From Piper betle (lineage: Eukaryota; Streptophyta; Magnoliopsida; Piperales; Piperaceae), in the NCBI GenBank assembly GCA_033002965.1, contig JAURVB010014559.1, positions 18,921 through 82,920 on the forward strand: DNA of 64,000 nt, read 5' to 3'. Position 1 is the first letter of the stretch. Each line of letters begins with the position of its first letter. The notes beneath the pieces are model-generated. The model was not told where the DNA came from. It did no database searches and saw nothing but the letters and a program-made list of their open reading frames with translations. Made by a program: the position numbers and the translations under genes. Positions 23,503-34,905 of the stretch are shown here, in pieces.

Positions 23503-25737
23503 ATGGAGGAATTTGTCAATGAAAATGATAAGGGTGAAGCCACAACTATTGGTTTGGAGGACTTCGTTGAAGAAATTGCAGAGGAAATTGATATTGTCAA
23601 TGGCGTATCTGAATATTGCAATGAGGAGATGGTAGACTTAATTGGAAATGAAGGGTGCCAAGTAGGCTTAATTGGAAATGAAGGGTGCCAAGACAAGTTT
23701 AGTAAATCATTGATGCCATGAAAGGGAACGGAGTTCAATTCTATTGACGAAGCATATTTTTCTTATAATAGATATGCCAAAGTTAGAGGATTTGGGAATT
23801 GAAAAGGTACTTCTCATTATTCTAACACAACAAACACCATGTACAGAAAGTTACTTGTTTATGAAAAAGCAGGCACAAAGAGGGCAGATGATCCAAGACA
23901 GAGGGGGAAAGATGTTAAAAGGAGGGCGGACACACGAGAACAGTGCAATGCAAAAATGGTCATTAAAGTAAATGACAGAGATAACTGGGTTGTGGAAATT
24001 TTAAATGACATGCATTCACATGAGTTGTCATCTCCATCAAAGGTATCAAAAATCCGATCTCATAAGAAATTAACATTAGTTTCAAAAAGTTAATGGATGA
24101 GCTTTATGATTGTGGTATTGGACCATCAAAAATTTCAAGAGTATTAAATCATACTGGTGGTGTCATTGATGAAGGAGAGTTTACTTATACTGATTGTAAA
24201 AATCATCTATTAAAGTCAAGAAAGAATAATATTGGTCGGTAATGTATGAAAGTTTTAGAATACTTTCAAAAGAAAGTTGGCATTGAAGAAGGTTTTTTTA
24301 AGATGGAAGTTGATGAAAATGTCCAAGTTAGGAGTATTTTTTGGGCTGATAATAGGTCGAGAACGACATATATGCACATTGGAGATGTGGTAGTATTTGA
24401 TGTGACATACAATACGAATAGTTTTAATATGCCTTTTGTACCTTTCATGGGGATAAATCATCATAGACAATCAATTCTTTTTGGATGTGCTTTACTTACA
24501 GATGAAACAACAAGTACCTTCACATGGTTGTTTGAAAAGTCTTTCCCAACACTAGACATAGTTATTGTTCTTGGTACATTTAAAGCCAGTTGGGAAAGCA
24601 TGTGGACTTTAAAAAAGACTACAATGATTGGGTATATGCTGAAACAGTTGAGGATAGTGAAGCTAAGTGGATAGTACTTAAAGAGAAATATGATATTAAA
24701 GAGGGAAGTTGGTTGGATGGGATGTACAAGGAACGTGAGCATTAGATTAATGCCTACCTTAAGGATTATTTCTTTGTTGGAATGACTTCTAGCCAACAGA
24801 GCGAGAGTATCAATGCATTCTTTGATAGGTTTGTAAATGCTCAAACACCAATTAGTGAGTTTGTACACCAATATGACATTGCTATACATGCAAGGCGACA
24901 AGAAGAAGGTTATGAAGACTACAAAACATTGCACAACAAGTCTCAGATGCATGTGGGGAACAAATTGGAGGAATATGCTAGGTCCATATATACAAGGAAG
25001 ATATTTACTCTTTTTCAAGAGGACTTGAAGCAATCCCTACTTTGCAAATGTAAGGAACTTGGTGGTGAAGGTTTATTGAAGATTTATGAGGTAAAAAGGA
25101 ATTTGGCAGATGAAAGACATCAAATAGTGACCTTCAAAAACAATCCTAAAATTGTTATTGCTTGCACTTGCAAGAAGTTTGAGGGTGAAGGTATTTTATG
25201 TTGGCATGTTTTAAGGATTTTCTTTCAAATGGATGTGGACACAATACCTGAAAAATATGTATTGTTTCGATGGACAATCAATGCAAGGTATGCATCAAGT
25301 GCTACTTTGAAAACTGTGAGTGAAACTCAAACTTCAACTATTTCACCCAATATGATCTACTCTTTTCGGATTGCGATGTATAGGATTTCAAATTCGGTTT
25401 GTTTATCACCCCAACATTGGGGTGTTGCTATGCCAATGCTTAAAGGCGTGGTTGATGAGCTTGATCGATTGTCTTTGACATCTTCCTCAGAAATGGAGCA
25501 GACTATCGAATCAATTGATGTGGGTGGACCGACTGCAATAATTAGATTAGATTTGGATTAAATTCCTCAATTATGCTTAAAGATCCTATGAAGGTCAAGA
25601 GTAAAGGTCATCCAAAGACATGTAAATGGCTGAAATCTTCATTGGAGTTAGGCATGTCATCCCAAGTTAAGAAGCGAAAATGCGGGCTTTGCCACAAGCT
25701 TGGACATTATATGAAACTTGCTCATTGTATAAGATAG
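23503..25737 (+). pseudogene. FAR1/FHY3-type Mutator-like transposase (FRS-like) pseudogene
   Basis: Domains in order: acidic N-terminus from ATG 23503 with a 9-residue duplication (LIGNEGCQ twice); FAR1 DNA-binding domain (GTEFNSIDEAYFSYNRYAK, QCNAKMVIKV, HSHELSSP) over about 23722-24093; MULE transposase (FWADNRSR, GDVVVFDVTYNTN, PFVPFMGINHH) at 24246-24530; C-terminal part (FVGMTSSQQSESINAFFD) from 24770; SWIM zinc finger CTCKKFEGEGILCWH near 25165-25210; and a final zinc-knuckle-like KCGLCHKLGHYMK to about 25737. It is broken by a TGA near 23719, frameshifts near 23800 and 24090, a TAA near 24242, a deletion of the central catalytic region after 24540, and frameshifts near 24670 and 25560. 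Either a dead transposase or a dead FAR1-related host gene; the inverted repeats around it favour the former. Confidence 0.88.
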
Positions 25738-27329
25738 AAATAGACTCTCATTATTGATATTTAGTTTTTTTATCAAAGCAGAGAAAATTAAATGTTCGCT
25801 AATTTAGGAAAAGGAATCACAGCAAGAGAATACAAGCATTCAAAGTTAATGTCGGGAAAGATCAAATTCATCTTCAAGTAGCTTATTAGCAAGTTCCACT
25901 GTTCATCTTCCAGACTCTGGTCTGCTTCACAGTTTCATATCTTTCCAATCCTCATTGTGCTAACATTGCTACCTAGTATTTCATATCTTTCTAGACTCTG
26001 GGTTCTACGATAGGTTCATATGGACATGGGAGTATTAGTTCATCTATTGCTCAACAGTCTTCAAATTCAGAACACTTTTAAATTATCAGGTATCATGTCT
26101 GCTTTTAAGGATTTGAAATCATTTTTTTCTGGAAAGATGGGTTGATTGTGATTTCACTGCTTTGCGCAAACAATTGTGATTTCATCTTTGATTTCGGAAA
26201 GTTTTCACAGTAGCTGCCTTCTTGTTAGCATGGCTTAAATGTTGATCATTGTTCATTTCATCCAAAGTTGTAAACTGACGAACTGCATCAGAATTTTATT
26301 TGGTCTTCCTCTGAATATACTGTTATTAACTATTCTCTGAATAATGGGGATCCGCTATTAAGTGTTGGTTATATTTTCATGTCACAAGATTGAAGGATCT
26401 TATGTTTTGGGATGACTTTTGTCTGCCATGGCCTTTCTCTGTATGATTTGGATCTTGAATGGAAAGTATGTCTTGGATCCAATGGGTAGGGATTGTTTCA
26501 TATCTCTCTGTTGTACTTGGTAGTCTTCTATCATGTATTATAAGGGTCTAGTTCTGGGTATTCAGATTTCCTAGTCTCAGGCGACCCGTCACATCCAAAA
26601 TGTAATTCCTGCCTGTAAATGCTAATGCTATTGGTTAAGAGGTGGACGACAAAAAAATTTCAATAAAAAACCGATATTGGTCCAGCACAGGCTGCAGCTA
26701 TGCTCTCCTTGCCATGATTCTACTCGTTACAGACCTCTGACTTTCTTATTTGCATAGGCGCAATGGAAAATTTTATGCTGGTTGGAAATTTTGTTTAGCT
26801 AAATGTGGTAATATTTGGTTTGATTAATTTCCGATGAGCGAGTAAAAATGATATTTCCGATGAGACATTATCGCCCAAGCAAAATAAATAATACTACTCG
26901 GTACCGAAGGCAACATGATTTTACCCGGTGCAACTTTTCAACAAATAAGAGGCAGTTACAGAGCATGTAAAATTCACAATTCAAAAGAAATTTTGTGTCA
27001 AGATCAAGCCATTGTCGAAACTAAAGAAACGTTTTTACAAACAATAATAGTGGAGTTTTTACATCAACTACGTAAAAGACCACTACATAAAATATGCCTG
27101 GCAGCATCTCACAATCCATAAATTTGGAAGGAAAATACTTAAATTGACCATTGCCGAATGTACATGGCAGCCTAGGTTAGCATGGATGTGAATTAGTACA
27201 AGCGTGGATTTTTCATCTTACTGAACACAAAAAAGCTAAACCTAATTGTGACATTCACTTGAGCCATCTTCTAAATGCCAAAAGAAAACACCATATCCTC
27301 AAGAAATACTTTTCAAGCTTCCTTAAGTT
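25738..27329. other. Element A interior without recognisable gene
   Basis: No protein family is recognisable. The stretch 25740-26760 is T-rich and has an exon/intron-like texture, but no coding frame can be defended. A 68-residue frame at 26915 has no known relative that I can recall. Confidence 0.45.
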
Positions 27330-27596
27330 TCAAGAAGATCCAACAGGGATCATCTTGATGGCTGCAGCAACTGGCATGCTCAGGAAGCCAAAGAGTAGAC
27401 TCACAAACCACTGAGTTAATGTAAGAGGGATCGTGCTGGCAAAATCTCCCAAGAATTCAATGATGATGACTTGAAATATCACGGTGCAGCTGAGCATGCC
27501 CACAAATACATAGTTCTTTAGGATCCCCTTGAACACATATATCTCCTCCATATCCCTCGAGCTTATTTCATTGAACAGCCGGGAGAGGTGAATTTC
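27330..27596 (-). pseudogene. 3' exon of an autoinhibited (ACA-type) Ca2+-ATPase, captured fragment
   Basis: The minus-strand frame reads FNEISSRDMEEIYVFKGI, then hydrophobic segments (NYVFVGMLSCTVIFQVIII; LTQWFVSLLFGFLSMPVAAA) and ends KMIPVGSS with a stop at 27330-27332. This is the last transmembrane part of plant plasma-membrane/endomembrane P2B Ca2+-ATPases. A plausible acceptor (CTCAG) lies at 27597-27601. The rest of the roughly 1000-residue pump is absent, so no function is expected. It sits inside element A next to the right G-rich tract. Confidence 0.85.
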
Positions 27597-27756
27597 CTGA
27601 GACAAGATTAAATGTTACAAAAGGATAAAGGAGCACTAAATGATAAAAAGAAAATGAAATGTGTGATATGTGAGCAATGTTACCAGTCAGGCAAGCTAAA
27701 GAGAAATTTACAATAAGAGCAACAATATTGACCGTCAGTTGAAATTGCACAAATTG

Positions 27757-27968
27757 ACGGGGGTGGGAGGGGGAGGGCAGGGAGGGCGGGGCCACGGGGG
27801 AGGGAGCGGCAGGGAGGGGGGTGGGCATGGGGAGGTGGCGACGGGGGTGGGAGGGGTGAGGTTTAGGTATCTTTTTCAGATTTGATCTAGGCTGTTCATG
27901 TAAATGGACGGCTCAGACCAAATATAGTGTAGAAACCCTTTCTGCAACATGTTGTAGAATAAGCACTC
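27757..27968 (-). repeat. Right arm and inverted repeat of element A
   Basis: 27757-27850 is G-rich on + (GGGGGTGGGAGGGG-type runs). 27850-27968 is the inverse of the left end and contains a near-perfect 20-bp palindrome centred on CAACATGTTG at about 27943-27952. Confidence 0.8.
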
Positions 27969-27987
27969 TCTCTCTCTCTCTCTCTCT

Positions 27988-28022
<35 letters not shown>
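27969..28022. repeat. (CT)n(TA)n microsatellite at the right end of element A
   Basis: A CT run is followed by a long TA run directly outside the right inverted repeat, mirroring the (TA)n(CA)n on the left. Confidence 0.95.
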
Positions 28023-28025
<3 letters not shown>

Positions 28026-31000
28026 TGGAGTTCTCCTTTTTCATCTACCACTGCTTCCTCCTTCCTTGAAAATTATTTTCTCTTGGTTGTAGCAGTGGTC
28101 TAGTTGCTTCTAGTGATCTTCTAACCTGATAGTCCACCACATCTCTTAAATAAATCTTTTTCCATATATGCATATAATAATATTAGTAGCTCTCATTAAT
28201 TGAAAATAAACATCATCATCATATAGTATGTGATATGATAAGAAAATGCTCTCATGGTTTAGCTAATGTCTTAATATAAATGTTTATATATAGGTGTATG
28301 ATGTATTTTGAACATAATTAATGTTTATTATATTAGGAATGTTGTTTTTTATGTTCAAGATTTATATGTAATTAAATTTGATATTATGTAAATATTATGG
28401 ATACATATATTTTCAATAAATTATTTTTTAAGCACCCAATTTATTTAGATGATTGTTACTAAATACCATCATAGGATATTTAAAACTTTATATGAGATAA
28501 TGCATAAAAGTGGTATTTTAAATTAAACAATTGCATATATTTTCAAGTAAATTATATTCAGTATAAACAAATTAAATTTATTACTATAATTAGAAATAAC
28601 ACATACAAATACGAACTTATATGCCTATGCATATTTGCAGTTTTTAAACATTTTTATGATATTGAGATACTTCTTTTTACTAAGCTTAAATCACGCTTCT
28701 AGATTAAATAATTACACTAAAAAATAATTTACATGCCCCCATTAAGACTGTGATGCATAAACCTACCTTTTTGAGAGATAATCCAAGTCTGTATGATGAT
28801 TGTAAATTGTAATATTTAGAGGAGTCTCGGTCGGTCTAGGTTTAGACTTCACTTGTCTACAACATGTGTGGAAAAGCCAAGGACTTGGTCTAGCCCGGTA
28901 CGAGACTGAGATATTAAAAATGAGATTATGATGAATGAACTGCCCCCACACCGAAAAGGGTATCAGTGCATCCATTCTGCACTTGTGATAACGAGAGGGT
29001 GGGTCTAGGAAAATATGTAATCATAGACTAGGCGCATGGCATAAATGCACACTTATGGGAATGGTAGCCAGTTGGGAAGGCAACCCTTGAAGGCAAGAAT
29101 GCTTAGCATAGGCTAGTATTATGAAGAGTTTGAATGAATATTACACCTTTATGGTTATTATACGACTTAGTGATTCAGCACTAATGTGACATTGCGTTCT
29201 CAAGTGGGCAGCTTCATATAGACGAATGAGGAGAGGACAACATGAATTCATTGATCACTCAGAGTTACGCAAAGGCAACACCTCCAGTGTAGCTAAGAAG
29301 TTAAGTTTTTCATAATGTAGATGCATGATCCAGATCTTATACTAGATTTCAACCTTTGAGTTAGGTAACTTATTCTTACATGATGTTGATGCTTTAGTAA
29401 ATTAAACAATCGGTCTTGGTTATTTGTTCTAGGTCGTGGGTACCTATTCCATGTACCCCACAGACATAAATTAAATATACAGAGGCATCATTGTGCGTCA
29501 ATGTGTCAAACCCTAAGACTTGGTCTTCATGTAGACCCTTCAAGCAACATCAACCATAAGCTCCTTCGGTCCACATTCCTTTATCACACACACACACACA
29601 CACACACAACTATATCCAAATACATCTTGAGTACCTTAATTGTACCTCATCATATTCCAAGATATTGAGGCTTACACACCTAGCAAACAATTGCTAGAAT
29701 AACCCAAAGTTAACACCCTACACGTCGATAATAATAATACAATAATAAATCATAGACCACACGTAGCATATCAATTACACCAATATAGGCTTTAGGGCAC
29801 CTGTCCATCATACATACATCATGTAGCCCATAGTTCACAAAATACATAAATCCAAAAATCCCAAAATACAAGCACATGGTACCATCCCCCGCCATGAGCC
29901 TATCGATCCATCCACCTCTACTGTAACAGACATGAGTACGCACCTATATATATATATAAAAGAAAACCTTCAGTTTGATTACCAGTCCAAAAATAACTAC
30001 TGATAAAACAATACAGCCGATAAATATCTTAATACTCACAAGAAATCATACAACTTTCAGATTACATCACAAGGTAGTAAGCTTAGGTAGTAATTATGGG
30101 TTAAATTTCATGCAATTTCATCACATTTTGTCTATGTTTTTGGATTTACATCCGGACATATGGAACTAGGGTTTCACCCTATATTCCTGTGCACTCTAGA
30201 AAACCAATAAAATTAACCACCCAAATGACTTTTAAATTAAACTAGAACTTGTAGGTTTCTAGAAGACAATTATTGAGGCCAACCATAATTTTTATAGATT
30301 TTATTAACTTCTTTTAATTTGCTCATAATGGAGTACAAATTCAGAGCATGGCAAGGCATACAGACATATAATTATACTCACCAAAATATTAGGGGTTTTG
30401 TTAATGCCATTTAAGTTGTTATCTTAGTGTAAAAAATTTACATGAATAAGCACACACACATAACAACAAGCATGCGTAACTTGGATATCATCAGCAACCT
30501 ACATCAAGGGTGTAAAAATTGCAAAAATGTGCAACCAGGTCAGTGGGATTTTGAAAACTACCACATTTCATCAAGTTTGGAACTTATAATGCATCATACA
30601 AGTTTTATCAGATGAAGATATGAACATCAAAGTTGTAGATCTTTGCGTCTAAATCCGATAAAGTAAATAGAAATATTAAAGGCCTTCTAGAACATGACTT
30701 ATGAATTTGCTACAAGATCTGTAGAAAATAGTGACAACCGAGCATTCAAAAATATGTAACAATTAATTTACACATTAAAATATTATGAAACTGCCTCCTA
30801 TTTACTTCTAACTCAACCCTATAGAAGGAAAAAATCATACAAAGTAGTAAAACATACAAAAACTTAGGCGTGTCTAGTACCAAACACACACAACAAGCAA
30901 GGAGAGGAGGAGGGCTTACCTCCAATGACCAAGAGAAGATCTCCTGGGGCTTCCCACCCTAAGACCTACAATCCTACCCCAGCTTCAGGTTAAGGTTTTA

Positions 31001-31152
31001 CCCACTTGTAGTTTTGCCCGATTCGGGCCAATCTTAAGTCGGTTCGAGTGAGTTTGAGCCATACCAATTTTTAAACCATAAGTATAAAGCCCAGATGGTC
31101 GTATGAGCATATTATGGAGGCTGAGTGTGCCCTAAATGCATATTATAGTTTT
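28023..31152. other. AT-rich intergenic DNA, no gene seen
   Basis: No coding or RNA gene is recognisable over 3.1 kb. It holds a short (CA)n microsatellite at 29585-29606. Frames of 60-77 residues do not resemble any family and lack codon-like texture. Confidence 0.55.
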
Positions 31153-31786
31153 AGTTATGCTACACCAGAACATGAGTTATCAGTGCATAGACGAGGTATA
31201 CATATTTTTTTTATGTGTTAGTTAGAATTTTAGGGCTAGATTTAGGTCATTGCAATGTTTAGTATTTGTTTGGGATTATTAGGGTATCATAATTAAATTG
31301 AAATTAGGTATTTCAGACTACTGGATTGCTTATCAGGCCCAGCTTGATGTGGGTTGCAAATTTTAGCCTGATTGAGTTCAGAGTTTTGAGGTTAATTTAG
31401 GCTTCTTGCCTTGATTTTTGCGTACAAGTCACTTTTAGACCTTGAGTCAGTTTCGACTTTTGACGGTCTCGATCCTAGTTATGCTACACCAGAGCATGAG
31501 TTATCAATATATAGATGAGATATACATTTTTTTTATGTGTTCGCCAGAATTTTAGGGTTAGATGTAGGTCATTGCAGCATTTAGTATCTATTTAGTATTA
31601 TCAAGGTATCAAATTTATTTCGGACTACCGGATTGCCTATTGGGCTCAACTTGATGTGAGTTACAAATTTTAGCCCGATTGAGTTCAGGGTTTCGAGGCC
31701 TATTTAGGTTTCTTGCCTCGATTTCTACATACATGTCACTTTCAGACCTCGAGTCAATTTTGACTTTTGACTGTCTCGATCAGAGT
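31153..31786 (+). repeat. Tandem direct duplication, unit about 320 bp
   Basis: Copy 1 (31153-31476) and copy 2 (31477-about 31786) both begin AGTTATGCTACACCAGA and share ATGAGTTATCA, GCCTGATTGAGTTCAG/GCCCGATTGAGTTCAG, TCTTGCCT and TTTTGACNGTCTCGATC, with moderate divergence and small indels. There is no coding frame. Confidence 0.9.
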
Positions 31787-31791
31787 TTTTC

Positions 31792-31793
<2 letters not shown>

Positions 31794-31828
<35 letters not shown>
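31794..31828. repeat. (TA)n microsatellite
   Basis: TA dinucleotides lie directly after the 320 bp duplication. Confidence 0.95.
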
Positions 31829-31829
<1 letters not shown>

Positions 31830-32689
31830 CATATTCCTTAAGTGGACCCCACCAGGGCCACTGAGTTCAATTGTCCCACGTGGCAAGATCTGGACTATCT
31901 AAGTCAGCCCTAGTTTTCTCCAAGCTATTTTTTAGAGATTTTTCCCCACATTTTGGAGTTTTTCCATCCCTAGCGCCATTGCCACTTCGGGTCCCCACTG
32001 GCTAGTCTCTAGACCGCCCCAGCCACCGGACTAGCACCACCATGACTGCATCGCAGTTGGCTATCAATCCATACCTACCACCACCACTAGCGTTGCCAAC
32101 AATGACTTTTGTAAGCCAATTTTCCACCACCATTGCTAGTGTTCGAGCCATTTTTTACGTCGGCGAGCCACCCCGGGCCTATCAGACTACCCAATGGGCT
32201 TCTCCTTGCTGAGGTTGAACTTTTGGGGTCACCCACGACCCCAACCGTGGCTGCGATATCACTATACCCGGTGGAAATTTCGTCCATTACCAAATGTTTT
32301 CTGGCCAACAGTGGGCTGGGCTCTATCAATGACCACTGCCATGACCTCCCCTTCAATGTCCTCTACAGATCGTGACCAATAGTAGCCTCTGCAACCTGGT
32401 TGACCGAGTTCACGTCTGCCAACCTGAGTTTGCCAACCCATGTCTGAGTTCTCTATTCATACCTGTGTCTGTCCAGCTAACTGAAAATTAGAGTTGAGAT
32501 AGTGTAGTGTCCAACCGGGTGATGCCAAACACCGTGGGAGACTAAGGTTGTAGCTTGCACATACCACACTGTACATACTCACGCTACAAAAAAGTTGGGC
32601 AAGTGGCTCAAATCCGGGTCAAGATCGAACTGAAACTAAAACCATCTTGCTAAAAGCCCAGGTTTTACAGTTATAAGCATTAGTGAATA
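31829..32689. other. Moderately GC-rich non-coding DNA
   Basis: Frames of 60-90 residues occur on both strands at 32087-32382 but show no family and no initiation context. The texture is like the untranslated or LTR parts of Gypsy elements, but I cannot place ends. Confidence 0.4.
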
Positions 32690-32840
32690 GTTATATTCTT
32701 TTCTCAAAAGGCATTTCAATTACTGTTAAAAGTTATTAATAAAGTTGAAGATTTATAGGCACATCATTATTAATATATTGGATCTTATCAAGAGGTGTTA
32801 GATGTGAGACTAATTTTTTGAAGTTCTTATAATGTATCCA
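32690..32840 (+). repeat. Dispersed repeat R2 (GATGTGAGACTAA family), copy
   Basis: The phrase AATAAAGTTGAAGATTTATA, then TTAATATATTGGATCTTAT and TTAGATGTGAGACTAATTTT, recurs at 32985-33125 (+) and, inverted, at 44205-44345 and 44480-44560; weaker traces are near 3715 and 48925. Superfamily unknown. Confidence 0.65.
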
Positions 32841-32984
32841 CTTTTAAGAAATTTTGTCTTTGGAATTTTTTTTCAGCAATTGGCTAGCTCCATAATCCAC
32901 ATATGGCCCATAACTAGCACCTTAGTCTAGCCCACCACCAATTTTGTACTAAATTGGCTCTCATACCACCTTTAACGACCCAGT

Positions 32985-33125
32985 CTAATTAATACAAGCT
33001 GGTAAGTTTAAATCATCTCTTTAAAAGTGATTAATTAAGTCAAAAATCTATAGCCACATCCTCACTTACATGTTGGATCTTATTCTAAGAAGTATTGGAT
33101 GTGAGACAAATTTTAATTTAGGGTC
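32985..33125 (+). repeat. Dispersed repeat R2, second adjacent copy
   Basis: It begins ACGACCCAGTCTAATTAATA and contains AAAAATCTATAGCCACATCC, TGTTGGATCTTATTCTAAG and GGATGTGAGACAAATTTT. It lies about 140 bp from the preceding copy in the same orientation. Confidence 0.6.
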
Positions 33126-34390
33126 CTCATGGACATAACCACTAGAGAGTACCCTTTTATGAAAGAACGCCCATGAGGTTGCCATTTCCGATATTAGTTA
33201 ATCCTTTGTTTCTTTTGCATTATCATGATACATTTGTATATATTATAGAAAATTCCATCTAGGAAGCATAATTTACAGTTTAATCGGTTATTAATTGAGG
33301 GGTGTTTCCATATGCCCATCTATAGCCTATCAATATAGATCAAGGATGATTTTTTGCTGACATCAATTCTAGATTGACATTGCCATCAAATTAATATAGG
33401 AGTCACATTCTGATTAAAAGGCTCTTCTTATATAATACATATTAAATTATTAATTAAGTATCTTTAAAAATTATTTTAGAAAAAGTCGTGCTAGTCTTCA
33501 TTATTCCTATTTATAAAAAAATAATTCCTCGTTATTATAATTTGTCATATAATGAATGAGCTATTATATAAATAAGAATTTTTATTACGAATAATGAAGT
33601 CCGTTTTATGTGGGAAAAAAATAATGGGGAACAGTAAGTTTTAATGAACTTCAAAATTCCTTTTCACTCTAAAATCTAGGGAATATATCAAGCCATACGT
33701 GACCTATAATGGATAAATTTTAATTTTATATACAAGATTTCATTGAATAATAAGATAGACTATAATAATTTAATATCGTAAATATAGACAGTGATTGACT
33801 TTAAAAATATGTCCTATTTAAATGAAAAGATGAATTATAATTATTTAATTTTTTTATTATACTTTTTTGTAGACAATTAGACATTCTTATTGGTAAGAAG
33901 TTAGAAGCTAATGTTACTTGGGTTTGAACTTGTGAGCTTCTACCTTGAAAGATATTTTTATTTTTATTTTTTAAATTTGAGATTAGTGAAATTCGAACTC
34001 ATGACCTTGTGTAGGAGGTATTTTATTTTATTTTTCAGATTTTTCTAGAATTTTGATTGACCGATTCTTCAATTTTTAGTCTGAAGACAATATTGAGTTC
34101 CCTCTCATTAAGAAGAGTAGATAAGAGTAGATGTTGTAAGGGGATGCAACCATTATAAGCCATCACATTCACTATTTCGTAAACCATATATAGTCAATCA
34201 AGGATCTAGCCATTGATGCTTTGGAAGAAAAAAGAATCTAGTTGGCTATTTTAAAATTCCTAATTTTGCGGAATTCAAGGAACAATGATTCGATATATTT
34301 GAATTAATACCCAGAGAATATGTGGCGTGAATTAAATAGACAGCCTGTGTCCACTCTTTGATGATAATTTTAGTTAATGTGAACCAATAA
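33126..34390. other. AT-rich intergenic DNA upstream of P4
   Basis: No coding signal is visible. The text at 33870-34020 contains tRNA-B-box-like motifs (GGGTTTGAACTTGTGAG, AAATTCGAACTCATGACC) without partner A boxes. Confidence 0.45.
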
Positions 34391-34532
34391 GATCCTATTA
34401 CAGGGTTCGACTAGCTAGCATGCATCCTTTTGTAGTGCTGGAGAAGATGCAATCCAAGTCATTTTTCATGGCAATGAATTAATAGTGACCGCCAATTTGG
34501 CAAAGAAAAGAAATTTGGAGAGCCTATTTAAC
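34391..34532 (+). promoter_or_regulatory. P4 promoter module
   Basis: GATCCTATTACAGGGT (34391-34406) followed by CTATTTAAC (34524-34532, within AGAGCCTATTTAAC) repeats the arrangement of P1-P3. The intervening GCATGCATCCTTTT and AATGAATTAATAGTG text matches the distal P2 module (6602-6737). The leader motif CCAGGTGATCTATTTCGA near 34821-34838 is the counterpart of the block upstream of P1-P3. Confidence 0.6.
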
Positions 34533-34905
34533 CTCCAAGATCATCACATGTAGAAGCAACTCAAGAAATAGACGCTTGGAGATTGTCGATATTCTCCCGG
34601 TTTGCCATCGCTCTTCTTGCTTTCCTGTTGTTCAGAATTTTGGTCAAGAGAAACCACAATGATAATCACATTTTTTCCCACTTCTTTTATGTTGTAAATG
34701 CAAATTCAATCAAACAGCAACATGTTGAAATGTAGCTATAATATGTACTGATGTGTATCATTCCTTTTCATGTGACCAGCTTTTGCATTACTCTAATTTG
34801 GTTTTTGTTCAACGTGATACCCAGGTGATCTATTTCGACACACTAAGATCCACTGATGTGAGCGATCGAAGATATAACCAATATAGAGATATATACATCA
34901 CCGCA

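Larger units (their letters stand above)
22646..27968. mobile_element. Element A: inverted-repeat unit with FAR1/MULE transposase and captured Ca2+-ATPase piece
   Basis: About 120 bp at 22646-22765 reappear inverted at 27850-27968 (shared TCTGCAACATG, GTCTACAC, TCTGAGCC, GATCAAATC and CCTAAACCTCACCCCTCC). Just inside each inverted repeat lies a C-rich tract (G-rich on + at the right). The interior carries a broken FAR1-type Mutator-like transposase gene on + and a 3' exon of an autoinhibited Ca2+-ATPase on -. Mutator-like elements with terminal inverted repeats and captured gene pieces (Pack-MULEs) are known in plants; that this is one is an inference. No clean 9-bp duplication was found, because both flanks are microsatellites. 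Confidence 0.6.

Noticed and set aside
23503..25561. A working FAR1-related transcription factor gene
   Set aside because: There are several stops and frameshifts, and the central transposase region is deleted.
26915..27121. 68-residue frame as a small gene
   Set aside because: No family resemblance, no conserved context, and it lies inside a decayed mobile unit.
32087..32382. Overlapping 60-90 residue frames on both strands
   Set aside because: No motif on either strand; open frames are expected in this locally GC-richer stretch.
34753..34905. 51-residue N-terminal extension of P4
   Set aside because: The family start MAST at 34906, followed at once by a signal peptide, is conserved in P1-P3; the extension would bury the signal peptide.
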